A stretch of DNA of 64,000 bases from JBOICV01 sp050740255 (GCA_050740255.1 JBOICV010000150.1:1-64000), one strand, 5' to 3'. Positions 1 to 8,782 are shown, counted from the stretch's first letter. Translations and numbers: made by a program. Notes: generated by a model not told the origin, from the sequence alone.

Positions 1-618
1 CAGCACGAACATCAACAGCATCGGTACGGTGACCGCGAGCTGTTTGCGCAGCCAGCGGCGATACGGGCGCACCGTCCAGACCAGCAGCAGCGGCGTGAAC
101 ACCAGCACGCCGACGACATCGCCCACCCACCAGGTGAACCAGTTGAACAGCCGCGCATCATCAGGAATGGCGCCCTGCAGCCACAGGGTGGTGACGCCGA
201 GGCTCGCACCAATCAGGCAGGCGAGCGGACCGCCCAGCAGGAGAATGCGCAGGACGTCGAATTCCTGCGTGAGAATATTTCGGTAGCTCACGAAGCGGCG
301 CACCAGCCAGGCGCCGCCGACTGCTTGTGCGGTCGCACCCAGCGCGATGACCACCGGCACAAGCATGGATTGCAGCAAGGCGGCGGCGTCGGAGGTATCC
401 AGTCCGGTGCGCACATTGACCAGGAAGGAGCCGAGCCAGACGCCTATGCCTAGGCGCCAGCCATAGATCAACACGCCGGCCAGTGCGATGCCTGACGCGG
501 GCCATACCGCCGTCGCGTAGCCCGGCGGTATGGCCAGCAGCAAACCGAGACGGCCGCTGATGTAATAAGCGGCCGCCATCGCCGCGATGGCTAACAAATC
601 CCGCTCCGGTGCTTTCAT
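1..618 (-). CDS. MASE1-domain sensor protein, C-terminus beyond window
   Basis: The reading frame is open from an ATG at 618 to the left edge, giving 206 codons with no stop. The product is almost entirely hydrophobic with several membrane segments. It has the MASE1-like pattern VWPASGIALAGVLIYG near residue 40, then GVWLGSFLVN and a WWVGDVVGVLVFTPLLL segment. MASE1 is an integral-membrane sensory domain usually joined to GGDEF, EAL or histidine-kinase output domains. The output domain lies outside the window, so the signalling class cannot be named. It may be divergent from the gene at 815. Confidence 0.8.
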   Translation of the reverse strand, partial: MKAPERDLLAIAAMAAAYYISGRLGLLLAIPPGYATAVWPASGIALAGVLIYGWRLGIGVWLGSFLVNVRTGLDTSDAAALLQSMLVPVVIALGATAQAVGGAWLVRRFVSYRNILTQEFDVLRILLLGGPLACLIGASLGVTTLWLQGAIPDDARLFNWFTWWVGDVVGVLVFTPLLLVWTVRPYRRWLRKQLAVTVPMLLMFVL

Positions 619-684
619 GCCAATACCGCCCGCTGCCGCACAGCCACTATCTTAGCTAGGGGCAGTCAATTTGCGGGTAGGGCT

Positions 685-705
685 CTTCGACAGGCTCAGG
701 ACAGG
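685..705 (-). repeat. Short dispersed repeat, family E (CCTGTCCTGAGC...)
   Basis: This 21-bp stretch reads CCTGTCCTGAGCCTGTCGAAG on the minus strand. The same motif recurs in near-identical form at 34111-34132, 34149-34170 and 53956-53977. It sits in the gap between the MASE1 gene and the gene at 815, away from any coding sequence. Confidence 0.75.
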
Positions 706-814
706 CTTTATCGCCGCGGCCTGTAGGAAAAGTGCATACCTCAGTCTGCTCTTTAACCTGCGCTGCCGGTAGGGGATACTGGCGGTGAGCTGCAGGCTCT
801 AGAAGGAGACGAAA

Positions 815-1240
815 ATGCTATACGTGAAGGCGTTTATCGCAGGATTTGTCTCGACCCTGGTGTTTCATCAGGGCGTATTGGCGCTGCTGCACGCGGCCGA
901 TTCCAAGGTGCCGGCGCCGTTCAATATGGCGGCCACCGCACCCTTGCATGTTCCGGCCGTGGTCTCACTCGCGTTCTGGGGTGGTCTCTGGGGCATCGTA
1001 CTGTGGCTGCTGATCCGGAATCTGACGGGCATGCAGCACTGGGGCGCCGCGCTCCTGATCGGCGCGATCGGCCCGAGCATCATCGCCTGGTTCGTGGTCA
1101 TGCCGATGAAGGGCATGGGCATGATGGGCGGCTGGGATCCGAAGATTTTCGTCGGCGCGCTGATTCTGAACGCAGCCTGGGGTGTAGGCGTGGCGCTCAT
1201 CATGCGCGGGCTGCAGCGTCTGCCCGGGATGTCGGGTTAG
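815..1240 (+). CDS. Small integral membrane protein, function unknown
   Basis: An AGAAGGAGA ribosome site lies 6-7 bases before the ATG. The 141-residue product has about four hydrophobic segments: residues 5-25, 45-68, 78-95 and 108-128. Between the last two is a glycine/methionine-rich loop, MPMKGMGMMGGWDP. The methionine cluster could in principle touch soft metals, but that is only a guess. The gene stands alone and abuts the end of the minus-strand DUF1272-like gene. I do not recognise a named family. Confidence 0.75.
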   Translation: MLYVKAFIAGFVSTLVFHQGVLALLHAADSKVPAPFNMAATAPLHVPAVVSLAFWGGLWGIVLWLLIRNLTGMQHWGAALLIGAIGPSIIAWFVVMPMKGMGMMGGWDPKIFVGALILNAAWGVGVALIMRGLQRLPGMSG

Positions 1241-1241
1241 C

Positions 1242-1484
1242 TCAGAGCTGTACCGGCTGTAGCAGTCTTTGTACCCGTCGCTTCAGTAGCCCCGAGGCGA
1301 CGGCGAGCGGCTTCAGCACACGCGTCGGGCGCCAGACCAGCTCGCCGCTACAGTTCGGGCAGATGTGCTGCATGGTTTGGGCGCAGCTTGCGCAGAAAGT
1401 GCACTCGTAGGAGCAGATGTAGGCCACTGCGCTTGGAGCCAGGTCTGTGCCGCAAGTCTCGCAGTTTGATTTCATCTTGAGCAT
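1242..1484 (-). CDS. DUF1272-like small zinc-ribbon protein
   Basis: The product has 80 residues with paired cysteines typical of a small zinc-binding fold: CETCGTD, ICSYECTFCASC and ICPNCSGELVWRP. This order matches the DUF1272 family, whose function is unknown. I chose the ATG at 1484 rather than an in-frame start further upstream, because AGGAGCC precedes it by a normal distance and the family begins at this point. The gene lies 16 bp downstream of the DUF4345-like gene and is probably co-transcribed with it. The basic C-terminal tail is not typical of the family core. Confidence 0.85.
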   Translation of the reverse strand: MLKMKSNCETCGTDLAPSAVAYICSYECTFCASCAQTMQHICPNCSGELVWRPTRVLKPLAVASGLLKRRVQRLLQPVQL

Positions 1485-1500
1485 GCCTGGCTCCTGAAAA

Positions 1501-1866
1501 TTATTGGAGTGTCGAGTAAAGCAAGGCAGCGGCGCCCGCTTCAATCCCGCAGAAGATCCACGGCCAGATGCCGGGGCGTTCTAGTAGGGCGCTGAACAGA
1601 CGCCCGCCGGCCATGCCGGCCAGCGCCAGGCTGACGCAGATAATGATGCCGTCGCGCCATTCGGCACGTTGTGTCGCGAGCAGCAGTGCCAGTGCCACCG
1701 CCAGGCCGAAACCGCCATACACCGCGCGTACTTCGTTGCGGCCGTCAATCGATTCGATGCGTACGTCGAAGAAACTGCCTATGTAGGCTGGCCGCGCGAG
1801 CGCGGTGAGACCCATCAGGGCGAAACCAACAGCGACGCCGAGAATAGCGAGAGCGGGGGGATTCAT
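1501..1866 (-). CDS. DUF4345-like membrane protein
   Basis: The 121-residue protein has four hydrophobic helices. It carries the pattern IDGRNEVRAVYGGFGLAVAL around residues 39-58, which is typical of DUF4345 proteins (RxEIRAxYGGxxLGL). The family is of unknown function and sits in the inner membrane. It is followed after 16 bp on the same strand by the small zinc-ribbon gene, so the two probably form a pair. Confidence 0.8.
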   Translation of the reverse strand: MNPPALAILGVAVGFALMGLTALARPAYIGSFFDVRIESIDGRNEVRAVYGGFGLAVALALLLATQRAEWRDGIIICVSLALAGMAGGRLFSALLERPGIWPWIFCGIEAGAAALLYSTLQ

Positions 1867-1957
1867 GCGGCCTCCGGATTGAATAATCCGAGGCTAGAAG
1901 CAGACGGCGAGGGCTGCAATTACCTCGCGCGTTATACGCGTGTCGTCAGGCGGCGGA

Positions 1958-2464
1958 TTAACGTGCGCTGAGGGGGTGCTGGGCCACGGTGTACGGGTCT
2001 GCGGCGAGTCCCGCGCCGGCTGCCTTCAGTGGCCGGTAACCGGGGCATTCCGTCCAGGCGGCGCCGTGACGCTGACGATAGCCGTCTTCGAGGCGGCGAA
2101 GATTCTGCTCGGTGGCGGCGATTTGCTGTCTTTCTTGCTCGTTATAAACCCCCATTTGCTGGGCGAGCCGCTCGGCTTCGATAAGTTGCCGCTCCTGCTC
2201 AGAGGTCAGCGCGATGCCGGACTGATACTGCTTGCGCAAATCCGCCCGCAGCAATTCGGTGCGCAACTGATAACGAACCCGGCGCGCGTTAAGGCCGCGT
2301 TCTATGCCGATCAGGCGCTGCCGATGCGACGCGCTATCGGTGGCCAAACGTGCGCGTGCCTGGCCTATTTCTGCGCAGCCAGCCGGCGATTCGCCGAAGG
2401 CGAGCTGAGGCATAAAAGCGAACAGTGCGGATGCAATTAATCCGCTGGTAAGCAGACGCCGCAT
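1958..2464 (-). CDS. Secreted coiled-coil protein, unknown
   Basis: The 168-residue product starts with a Sec signal peptide (MRRLLTSGLIASALFAFMPQLAFG, cleavage near FGES). A long charged helical stretch of about residues 35-135, rich in Arg, Gln and Glu, is predicted to form a coiled coil. A short tail contains a Cys that could pair with the one after the signal peptide. No enzymatic motif is visible. The protein is probably periplasmic, and the gene is monocistronic on this strand. Confidence 0.7.
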   Translation of the reverse strand: MRRLLTSGLIASALFAFMPQLAFGESPAGCAEIGQARARLATDSASHRQRLIGIERGLNARRVRYQLRTELLRADLRKQYQSGIALTSEQERQLIEAERLAQQMGVYNEQERQQIAATEQNLRRLEDGYRQRHGAAWTECPGYRPLKAAGAGLAADPYTVAQHPLSAR

Positions 2465-2860
2465 ATCAAACTCCCTGCGTTCTCCGTTGTCCCCAAGACT
2501 CCGGCGGCCCTTATACCCGGGCTTTTGCGCGAAGTCTTAGAGGATTTATAGCATGCCGCCCGCTTATGGCGAAATCATGACCAATACCGGTAGTGTTTCA
2601 GTTTGCCGCCTAGCTCCCGAGTTCGTCATTCCGGCGGGGCCTGCCCCGGCGTGTTCTAGGCCGGGGGCCGGAATCCAGTCTTTTTCAACCCCATGGACAC
2701 CGGCTTGCGCCGGTGTGACGGCAAACTGAGACACTACCCCAATACCCAAGCAAGCGCTGTGCCGTCTGAGCGGCAGCAGGCATAGGACTATAGGGCTTGC
2801 GCCCATTAACCAGTCCGGCATGATCTTCCCTTCGGACAGAACAGGAAGGCCTCGCGGTCC
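2465..2860. other. Non-coding spacer carrying a repeat element
   Basis: This 396-bp gap contains no credible gene. Its central 150 bp (2589-2738) are a family-A palindromic repeat, listed separately. The remainder must hold the divergent promoters of the coiled-coil protein gene and cstA, but I cannot place them with confidence. Apparent reading frames here are translations of the repeat. Confidence 0.7.
2589..2738. repeat. Family-A MITE-like element, copy 1
   Basis: The 150-bp element is bounded by near-perfect 20-bp inverted ends: GGTAGTGTTTCAGTTTGCCG on the left, and on the right a sequence whose reverse complement differs from it at one base. Inside are two smaller palindromes (CATTCCGGC...GCCGGAATCC and ACACCGGC...GCCGGTGT). 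Related copies lie at 36038-36159 and 55599-55747, with a single end at 34200-34220. It encodes no transposase, so it would have to be mobilised in trans if it is mobile. Confidence 0.85.
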
Positions 2861-4948
2861 ATGAACGAATCCAGCGCGAAAAACTTAGCCCGTCTGACGC
2901 CCGCCAAGGCTGTGGCCTGGGGAGCTGTGGGCTTAATCGGCGCGGGCGCCTTCGGCGGCATCGCGCTGCATCGCGGCGAAACCATTAACAGCGTCTGGTT
3001 CATCGTCGCCGCGGTCTGCATCTACGCACTGGCATATCGTTTTTACAGCGCCTTCCTCGCGACCAAGGTGTTGATGATTGACGCCTCGCGCGCTACCCCG
3101 GCGGAGCGCTTCAACGATGGCCGCGACTTCGTGCCGACCCATCGCTGGATCGTATTCGGCCACCACTTTGCGGCCATCGCCGGTCCCGGTCCGCTGGTGG
3201 GGCCGACGCTGGCGGCGCAATTCGGCTATCTGCCGGGCATCTTGTGGCTGCTGGTCGGCGCGGTGGTCGGCGGTTGTGTGCAGGACATGTGCATTCTGTT
3301 TTTCTCCACACGTCGCGACGGCCGTTCACTCGGCCAGATGGCGCGCGACGAGCTCGGCGCGCTGGGCGGTGCGGCCGCACTGGTCGGCGTGATGATGATC
3401 ATGATCATCCTGATCGCGGTACTCGGGCTGGTGGTAGTCAACGCCATGAAACACAGCCCCTGGGCTACCTCGACGGTGGCCGCGACCATACCGATTGCGA
3501 TGCTGGTGGGGATTTACATGCGCAGCATCCGGCCCGGCCGCGTGCTGGAAGGCTCGGCGATCGGCGTCGTGTTGCTGCTGCTGGCGGTGTTCGGCGGCGG
3601 CTGGGTGGATCAGCAGCCGGAATTGCGCGAGTGGTTCAATTACGCGGGGCCGGCACTGGCGCTGATGATCATTGTCTACGGTTTCGCCGCCGCGGTGCTG
3701 CCCGTGTGGCTGCTGCTGGCGCCACGCGATTATCTGTCAACCTTCATGAAACTCGGCACCGTGATTGCGCTGGCGATTGCGATTCTGATTCTGCGGCCGG
3801 ACATCAAGATGCCGGCGCTGACGCCCTTCATAGACGGCACCGGTCCGGTGTTCGGCGGAAAATTATTTCCGTTTCTGTTTATCACCATTGCCTGCGGCGT
3901 GATCTCCGGCTTTCACTCGCTGATCGCCTCCGGCACCACGCCCAAACTGCTGGCGAGCGAGGGTGACATCCGCATCATCGGCTATGGCGGCATGATGATG
4001 GAGTCGTTCGTCGCGGTGATGGCGATGATCGCGGCCTGCGTGCTGGAGCCCGGCATTTACTTCGCCATCAACTCGCCGGCCGGCGTGGTCGGCGCCGAGG
4101 CCGCGCAGGCGGTGGCGACGATCTCATCCTGGGGTTTCCCGGTGACGGTCGAGCAGATGAATGCGCTGGCCAAGGAAATGGGCGAGGCCACGCTATTCGC
4201 GCGCACCGGCGGCGCACCATCGCTGGCGGTCGGCATGGCCAGCATCTTCGCCACCGCCTTCGGCGCCGGGCTGCTGTCGGCCTGGTATCACTTCGCGATC
4301 ATGTTCGAGGCCTTGTTCATTCTCACGACGCTCGACGCCGGCACGCGTGTGGCGCGCTTCATGCTGCAGGACCTGCTCGGCAATATCATTCCCGCGCTGG
4401 GCCGCACCAGCTGGATGCCGAGCGTGTTGTTGTGCAGCGGACTCGTGGTCGGCGCCTGGGGTTATTTCCTGTACATCGGCACGATTGATCCGCTCGGCGG
4501 CATCAACAGCCTGTGGCCGCTGTTCGGTATCTCCAATCAAATGCTGGCGGCGATTGCGCTGTGTGTGGCGACGACCATATTGATCAAGTCCCGCAAGCGG
4601 CGCTTTGTCTGGATCACGGCGCTGCCGCTGGCCTGGCTGGTGACCATCACTAGCTGGGCCGCCTGGGAAAAACTGTTCAGCCCCGAGCTGCGGGTGGGTT
4701 TCATCGCGCACGCCAATGATTTGTCCGCCAAACTCGTTGCCGGCACGCTGCCGCCGGATAAAATCGCGCAGACGCAAACATTAATCCTCAACGATCAGAT
4801 CAACGCGGTGCTGGCGGTGATTTTCCTGCTGGTGACCTGGCTGCTGGTGTTCGAGACCTTGCGCGTAAGCCTGCGCGCGCTGCGCGGCCGCGTGCATCCG
4901 CCCTTGTCCGAAACCGCCTACGTTCCAACCCAGTACTTGCAACTATGA
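2861..4948 (+). CDS. cstA: CstA-family carbon-starvation / pyruvate transporter
   Basis: The 695-residue polytopic membrane protein has family-typical length (E. coli CstA is about 700). It shows the CstA hallmarks VPTHRWIVFGHHFAAIAGPGPLVGP around residues 90-115 and FHSLIASGTTPKLLASE around residue 350. Members take up peptides or pyruvate during nutrient limitation. The next gene, ybdD-like, overlaps its stop by ATGA, the conserved arrangement for CstA/BtsT systems. Which substrate this copy prefers cannot be read from the sequence. Confidence 0.95.
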   Translation: MNESSAKNLARLTPAKAVAWGAVGLIGAGAFGGIALHRGETINSVWFIVAAVCIYALAYRFYSAFLATKVLMIDASRATPAERFNDGRDFVPTHRWIVFGHHFAAIAGPGPLVGPTLAAQFGYLPGILWLLVGAVVGGCVQDMCILFFSTRRDGRSLGQMARDELGALGGAAALVGVMMIMIILIAVLGLVVVNAMKHSPWATSTVAATIPIAMLVGIYMRSIRPGRVLEGSAIGVVLLLLAVFGGGWVDQQPELREWFNYAGPALALMIIVYGFAAAVLPVWLLLAPRDYLSTFMKLGTVIALAIAILILRPDIKMPALTPFIDGTGPVFGGKLFPFLFITIACGVISGFHSLIASGTTPKLLASEGDIRIIGYGGMMMESFVAVMAMIAACVLEPGIYFAINSPAGVVGAEAAQAVATISSWGFPVTVEQMNALAKEMGEATLFARTGGAPSLAVGMASIFATAFGAGLLSAWYHFAIMFEALFILTTLDAGTRVARFMLQDLLGNIIPALGRTSWMPSVLLCSGLVVGAWGYFLYIGTIDPLGGINSLWPLFGISNQMLAAIALCVATTILIKSRKRRFVWITALPLAWLVTITSWAAWEKLFSPELRVGFIAHANDLSAKLVAGTLPPDKIAQTQTLILNDQINAVLAVIFLLVTWLLVFETLRVSLRALRGRVHPPLSETAYVPTQYLQL

Positions 4949-5127
4949 ATACAAGATTCCGGCAAATCTGGCGCTGGCTGCGCCAGCTTAGTGGCGACGA
5001 TGCCTATGAGCGCTATCTGGTGCATTGGCGCGTACGGCACGCGAAGGAGGGTGCACCGCTCGACCGCAAAGCATTTTATCGCGCCGAGCTGACGCGCAAA
5101 TGGAGCGGCGTGCGGCGCTGCTGTTAG
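4945..5127 (+). CDS. ybdD: YbdD/YjiX-family small protein
   Basis: The 60-residue protein has the family pattern GDDAYERYLVHWR and ends in a basic stretch. Members are encoded directly after cstA/btsT-type transporters and are needed for their activity in E. coli. Here the ATG overlaps the cstA stop codon (ATGA), so translation is coupled. The usual C-terminal CC pair (RRCC) is present. Confidence 0.92.
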   Translation: MNTRFRQIWRWLRQLSGDDAYERYLVHWRVRHAKEGAPLDRKAFYRAELTRKWSGVRRCC

Positions 5128-5142
5128 CTCCCAAAGCCCAGC

Positions 5143-5478
5143 GTGGCAAAAATTCCGGATAACTTTCGGCGCATCTGGGGTGCGGTGCGCGCGATTCCGC
5201 GCGGCGCTGTCGCCAGCTACGGCGAGGTCGCACGCCGCGTCGGCTTGCCGCGCCGCGCGCGCCTGGTCGGGCAGGCCATGAGCCAGTGTCCGAAGGACCT
5301 GCCGTGGCATCGGGTAGTCGGTGCCGGCAACAAAATTGTGTTTACCCGCGGCGGCCGCTTCTTCCGTGAGCAAAAGCGGCGCCTGGAGGCCGAGGGGGTG
5401 AAGGTGGCGCCGAGCGGACGCGTCACGCCGAAGCTGGCGCCGCAATCGCTCGACGAGATGGTCTGGGCGCCGCGCTGA
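5143..5478 (+). CDS. Alkyltransferase-like (ATL) protein, MGMT family
   Basis: The 111-residue protein matches the C-terminal DNA-binding domain of O6-alkylguanine-DNA alkyltransferases (RIWGAVRAIPRGAVASYGEVARRVG, then MSQCPKDLPWHRVVGAGNKI). The active-site PCHR of true alkyltransferases is PWHR here, with Trp replacing the acceptor Cys. That defines ATL proteins, which bind alkylated guanine, flip the base and recruit nucleotide excision repair. The start is a GTG at 5143, just 15 bp after ybdD, so it may be co-transcribed by proximity. Confidence 0.93.
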   Translation: MAKIPDNFRRIWGAVRAIPRGAVASYGEVARRVGLPRRARLVGQAMSQCPKDLPWHRVVGAGNKIVFTRGGRFFREQKRRLEAEGVKVAPSGRVTPKLAPQSLDEMVWAPR

Positions 5479-5506
5479 AATAAACCGCGCGCGGCGAGAG
5501 CGAGGC

Positions 5507-6676
5507 TCAACGTGCGGTAAACAAGCCTGGGAGCGCGCTGGCGCTGAAGCCGGGGAACAGGTTCGCCGCCTGCGCGTTGCCGGTGCGCTGTGCCAGCAAA
5601 TCGAGCAGCACCGAGCGATAGTCGGTGGTGATCGCGAGTGCGCCGGCATCGAGCATCGCCGGCGCCAGCGTCGGCCATTGGCCATAGATACGGCCGCCGC
5701 GCACGCCGCCCCCCAGCGCCAGCATGACGTTGCCGCTACCGTGGTCGGTGCCGCCGGAAGCATTCTCGTCAGCGCGCCGCCCGAACTCGCTCATCGTCAG
5801 CAAACTGACCTCGGCCATGCCTGCGCCCAGATCGGTGGCAAAGGCCGCGAGCCCTTCGGCCAGATCGCGCAGATTGCGGGCCAGTACCGGATTCTGGCCG
5901 GCGTGCGTATCCCAGCCCTCCACATTCACGCAGATCGCCTCGACCCCGATCCCGCTCTTGATGTATTGCGCGGCCTGGCGCATGCGTACGCCGAATAGAC
6001 TGCTCGGGTAGACAGCACCGTTACCCGGCGGCAGCGTGAAGATGCCACGCTCGCGGAACTCGCGTTCCGTGCGCAGGGTCGCCTCGGCGGCCAACGCGTA
6101 AAACGAGTCCCCGTCAGTGCTGAGCTGTTCGAGTCCGGATATCCACGCTGCGCCGTAGCGCGAGCGCAAGGCAAAATTGGCGCCATCGGCGATAGCCACC
6201 GCGTCGAGGGCGCCAAGCAAAGCCTGGTCTACAGCCGACTGAATAGCGACACCGCGCAGGCTGCGCTGCCCACCGGCGTCGAGTTGCAGATGACGCCCAA
6301 GCCAACCGGTGCGCAGACTCGAGTCGGCGTTGACGGCGCGCTCCATCAGTGACTGCGCGCTGAAATGCGAACGATCTACCTGAGTCGCGCCGACGGCCTG
6401 GACGATGGCGAGCTGGCCGCTGCGGTAGAGCGGTTCTAGTGGTGCCAGCGCGGGATGCAGGCCGAAATAGCCATCAAGATCAATGGCGCCGCCCGCAGTT
6501 CCGGGCGCGCCCACCGCCAAGCTCGGGCGCAAGGCGCGGTAGTGCGGATCGGCGTAGGGCGGCACCAAGCTGAGACCGTCGGCCCCGCCGCGCAGGAACA
6601 CGCAGACCAGGACGTCACGGCCGGCGAGCCGCTCAGCAGCAGGCCCGCGCGCCAGCAGAAGATCACGGCGATTCAT
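5507..6676 (-). CDS. DUF1501 family protein
   Basis: The 389-residue protein has DUF1501 hallmarks: VFLRGGADGLSLVPPYADPHYRALRPSL near the N-terminus, VEGWDTHAGQN near residue 245, and EFGRRADENASGGTDHGSGN around residues 295-315. The fold is related to sulfatase/alkaline phosphatase-like proteins, but the function is unknown. Most members begin with a full Tat signal; here an MNRRDLLLA start is followed almost at once by the mature domain, with no long hydrophobic stretch. It sits 8 bp downstream of the DUF1800 gene, the usual partner. Confidence 0.92.
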   Translation of the reverse strand: MNRRDLLLARGPAAERLAGRDVLVCVFLRGGADGLSLVPPYADPHYRALRPSLAVGAPGTAGGAIDLDGYFGLHPALAPLEPLYRSGQLAIVQAVGATQVDRSHFSAQSLMERAVNADSSLRTGWLGRHLQLDAGGQRSLRGVAIQSAVDQALLGALDAVAIADGANFALRSRYGAAWISGLEQLSTDGDSFYALAAEATLRTEREFRERGIFTLPPGNGAVYPSSLFGVRMRQAAQYIKSGIGVEAICVNVEGWDTHAGQNPVLARNLRDLAEGLAAFATDLGAGMAEVSLLTMSEFGRRADENASGGTDHGSGNVMLALGGGVRGGRIYGQWPTLAPAMLDAGALAITTDYRSVLLDLLAQRTGNAQAANLFPGFSASALPGLFTAR

Positions 6677-6684
6677 GGCGCAGC

Positions 6685-8244
6685 TCAGCGCAACTGGAAG
6701 TAGGGCGAAGCCAGCAGCAGACCGGCAATGGCTTCGGCGTAGTCGCGCAATGACGTACCCGACAGGATGCGTTCAGGGTTGCCTTCACCGACCCGCGTCA
6801 CCAGCGCGTCGCGGTCGCGGTCGAGCAAAGGCCGCTGCAGCAGGCTTTGCGCGAGCATGTCAACCAGCCCCGCCGCTGACTGCCGCCCACCCACCAGGTT
6901 CTGCACATGCGAGCGATCGAGCAGGTTGCGCGACTCCGCCAGCGCCGCGGCGAAGTTCCAGCGCTCCAGCAGGCCGGTGGTGCTCAGCCAGTAGTCCGCG
7001 CTGTCCGGATAGCCATTGGGTGCACGCCAACCGTGCGGCGCCTGCGCCATGCGCGTAACGGAGTCGAGCAGGTCGGGGCCATGGTAGGCCAGCGGCTCCG
7101 GCACCAGTGCGCGTACCGCGCTGGCGAGGTATTCCAGCGGCCGCTGCAACTTCTCGTCAGCGTAGTCGTTGAAGCGCGGGTCCAGCAGCAGCGCGCGCAA
7201 CACCGTTGGGATATCGCCGCCGCTCTGCTGGAAAACTCCGGCGACCGACGCCACGAAATCCTCCGGTTCCGCGTCGGACACGAAACGACGCACCAGTTTG
7301 CGCGCGATATGACGCGCCGTGGACGGATGCGCCGCCAGCAAGTCGAGTACGGTGTCGCCATCGCGCGTCCCGCCGCCGGCGGCGATGCGTTGTCCCAGCA
7401 CGGTTTTCTCGCCGTTGTCGTGCAGCTCCGGGCGGAACAGGGCGATGCGCAGCGTGCTATCCACGGTCCAGCCGGTGAAGCAGCGTGCGACTTCCTTGAC
7501 GTCGCCTTCATTGAAACCACCGTCAACGCCCAGCGTATGCAGCTCCATCAGTTCGCGCGCGTAGTTCTCGTTGGGGCCATTGCGCGTGTTGGAGGCATTG
7601 TCGAGATAAACCAGCATCGCCGGGCTGCGCGCAGAGGCACCGAGCAGGTCGCGGAAGCGGCCGAGCGCATGGGCGCGAATGACGTCGCGGTCGTCGTCGG
7701 CCTTGAGCACCACCAAGTCGCCGAGATCATTGGGAATGTTGAAATGGTTGCTCCAGAAATCCACCATCAGCTCGCACAACTGACGCTCGCTGTAGGTGGC
7801 GAGAAACAGCGTCTTGCCGCGTAGCTGCTGCTGGACTTGTTGGTACAGCCCGGACTGGATCGGGTAGCCCAGCCCAGCTACGAGGCCGGTCGCAATCGCG
7901 GGCAGATGAGCCAGCGGGAAATGCACCAGCGCCAGCAGTTCGGCCGCGTCCGGCAATAGCCGCCAGCGAAGTTGTTCGTCTACATAAGCTGATGCACCGC
8001 TGCGCCTGATCCGGTCGAAATCGGCACGCGACACGCCAAAGCGCGTGCGCTTCAGCAGATGCAACAGCGGGTCGGGTGGCGGCAGCGGTTGCGGCGCGAG
8101 CTTGTTGCCAGCGGCTGCGTTGAACTCGGCGGCGGCGGCCGCGCTATGGCCGCCGTCGGAACACGCGGTCTGCCAGACCGCGAGACCGGCAACAATGCCT
8201 TTGAGCAGCGTGCGTCGGTTAGCCGATATGAATGTCGCTTCCAT
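6685..8244 (-). CDS. DUF1800 family protein with Tat-like signal
   Basis: The 519-residue protein begins with a twin-arginine signal (NRRTLLKGIVAGLAV) followed by a small-residue linker. The body shows DUF1800 motifs: LLKRTRFGVSRADFDRI near residue 62, LMVDFWSNHFNI near residue 155, and NENYARELMELHTLGV near residue 225. It is probably exported folded. DUF1800 and DUF1501 genes are typically adjacent, as here, and their products may act together outside the cytoplasm. Biochemical function is not established. It is the promoter-proximal gene of the pair. Confidence 0.92.
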   Translation of the reverse strand: MEATFISANRRTLLKGIVAGLAVWQTACSDGGHSAAAAAEFNAAAGNKLAPQPLPPPDPLLHLLKRTRFGVSRADFDRIRRSGASAYVDEQLRWRLLPDAAELLALVHFPLAHLPAIATGLVAGLGYPIQSGLYQQVQQQLRGKTLFLATYSERQLCELMVDFWSNHFNIPNDLGDLVVLKADDDRDVIRAHALGRFRDLLGASARSPAMLVYLDNASNTRNGPNENYARELMELHTLGVDGGFNEGDVKEVARCFTGWTVDSTLRIALFRPELHDNGEKTVLGQRIAAGGGTRDGDTVLDLLAAHPSTARHIARKLVRRFVSDAEPEDFVASVAGVFQQSGGDIPTVLRALLLDPRFNDYADEKLQRPLEYLASAVRALVPEPLAYHGPDLLDSVTRMAQAPHGWRAPNGYPDSADYWLSTTGLLERWNFAAALAESRNLLDRSHVQNLVGGRQSAAGLVDMLAQSLLQRPLLDRDRDALVTRVGEGNPERILSGTSLRDYAEAIAGLLLASPYFQLR

Positions 8245-8350
8245 GCGTCCTATCGAGACTGAGCGCCGCGACAGCCCCTTTCCGTGGCCGCGCGAGCGAC
8301 ACCATACACCAAGTCTCGACGCGCCGTTGCGCGCGAGAGCTGCAGCGGTT

Positions 8351-8782
8351 TTATTGCTGCTTGATCACGACGGTGCCGGCCAGCTTGTCGTGCCAACCCT
8401 GCTTGCGCTCGTCCCAGCCGACCCAGGCCAAACCCAGACCCAGCGGCAGGATCGAAACGAAATAGCCCAGGTAACGGCCGATGAACTGGCCGGTCGAAGG
8501 TTTCTGCCCGGTTTTCGCGTCCACAATCACCGCGCCAATCACCATCTTGCCGGGTGTGGCGGAGCGGTAGAGCCAGAACACGACGACCGCGATGGCTGGG
8601 AAAATCCATTCCAGCAGCACACTCAAAGGGCTGGCGCCGCGCAAGGGGTCGAAATATGCCGGACCAACCACCAGCCAAGCCACCGGGGCGATGACGATCA
8701 GTATCAAAACCGTATCCACCAGGCTGGCCAGAACGCGCGCCCAGAAGCCGACGTAGTGAACGCTCTCGGATGAGGTTTGCAT
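8351..8782 (-). CDS. RDD-family membrane protein
   Basis: The 143-residue protein has three hydrophobic segments and the RDD signature: FWARVLASLVDT near the start (Arg and Asp in helix 1) and YRSATPGKMVIGAVIVD in the second half. It ends in GWHDKLAGTVVIKQQ, typical of the family. Roles are poorly defined; some members affect ion transport or stress tolerance. The gene is a single transcription unit, divergent from mgtE across 74 bp. Confidence 0.9.
   Translation of the reverse strand: MQTSSESVHYVGFWARVLASLVDTVLILIVIAPVAWLVVGPAYFDPLRGASPLSVLLEWIFPAIAVVVFWLYRSATPGKMVIGAVIVDAKTGQKPSTGQFIGRYLGYFVSILPLGLGLAWVGWDERKQGWHDKLAGTVVIKQQ

Noticed and set aside
2564..2821. Apparent minus-strand gene with the peptide FAVTPAQAGVHG
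   Set aside because: It is a translation of the family-A repeat. The same peptide arises from the other copies.
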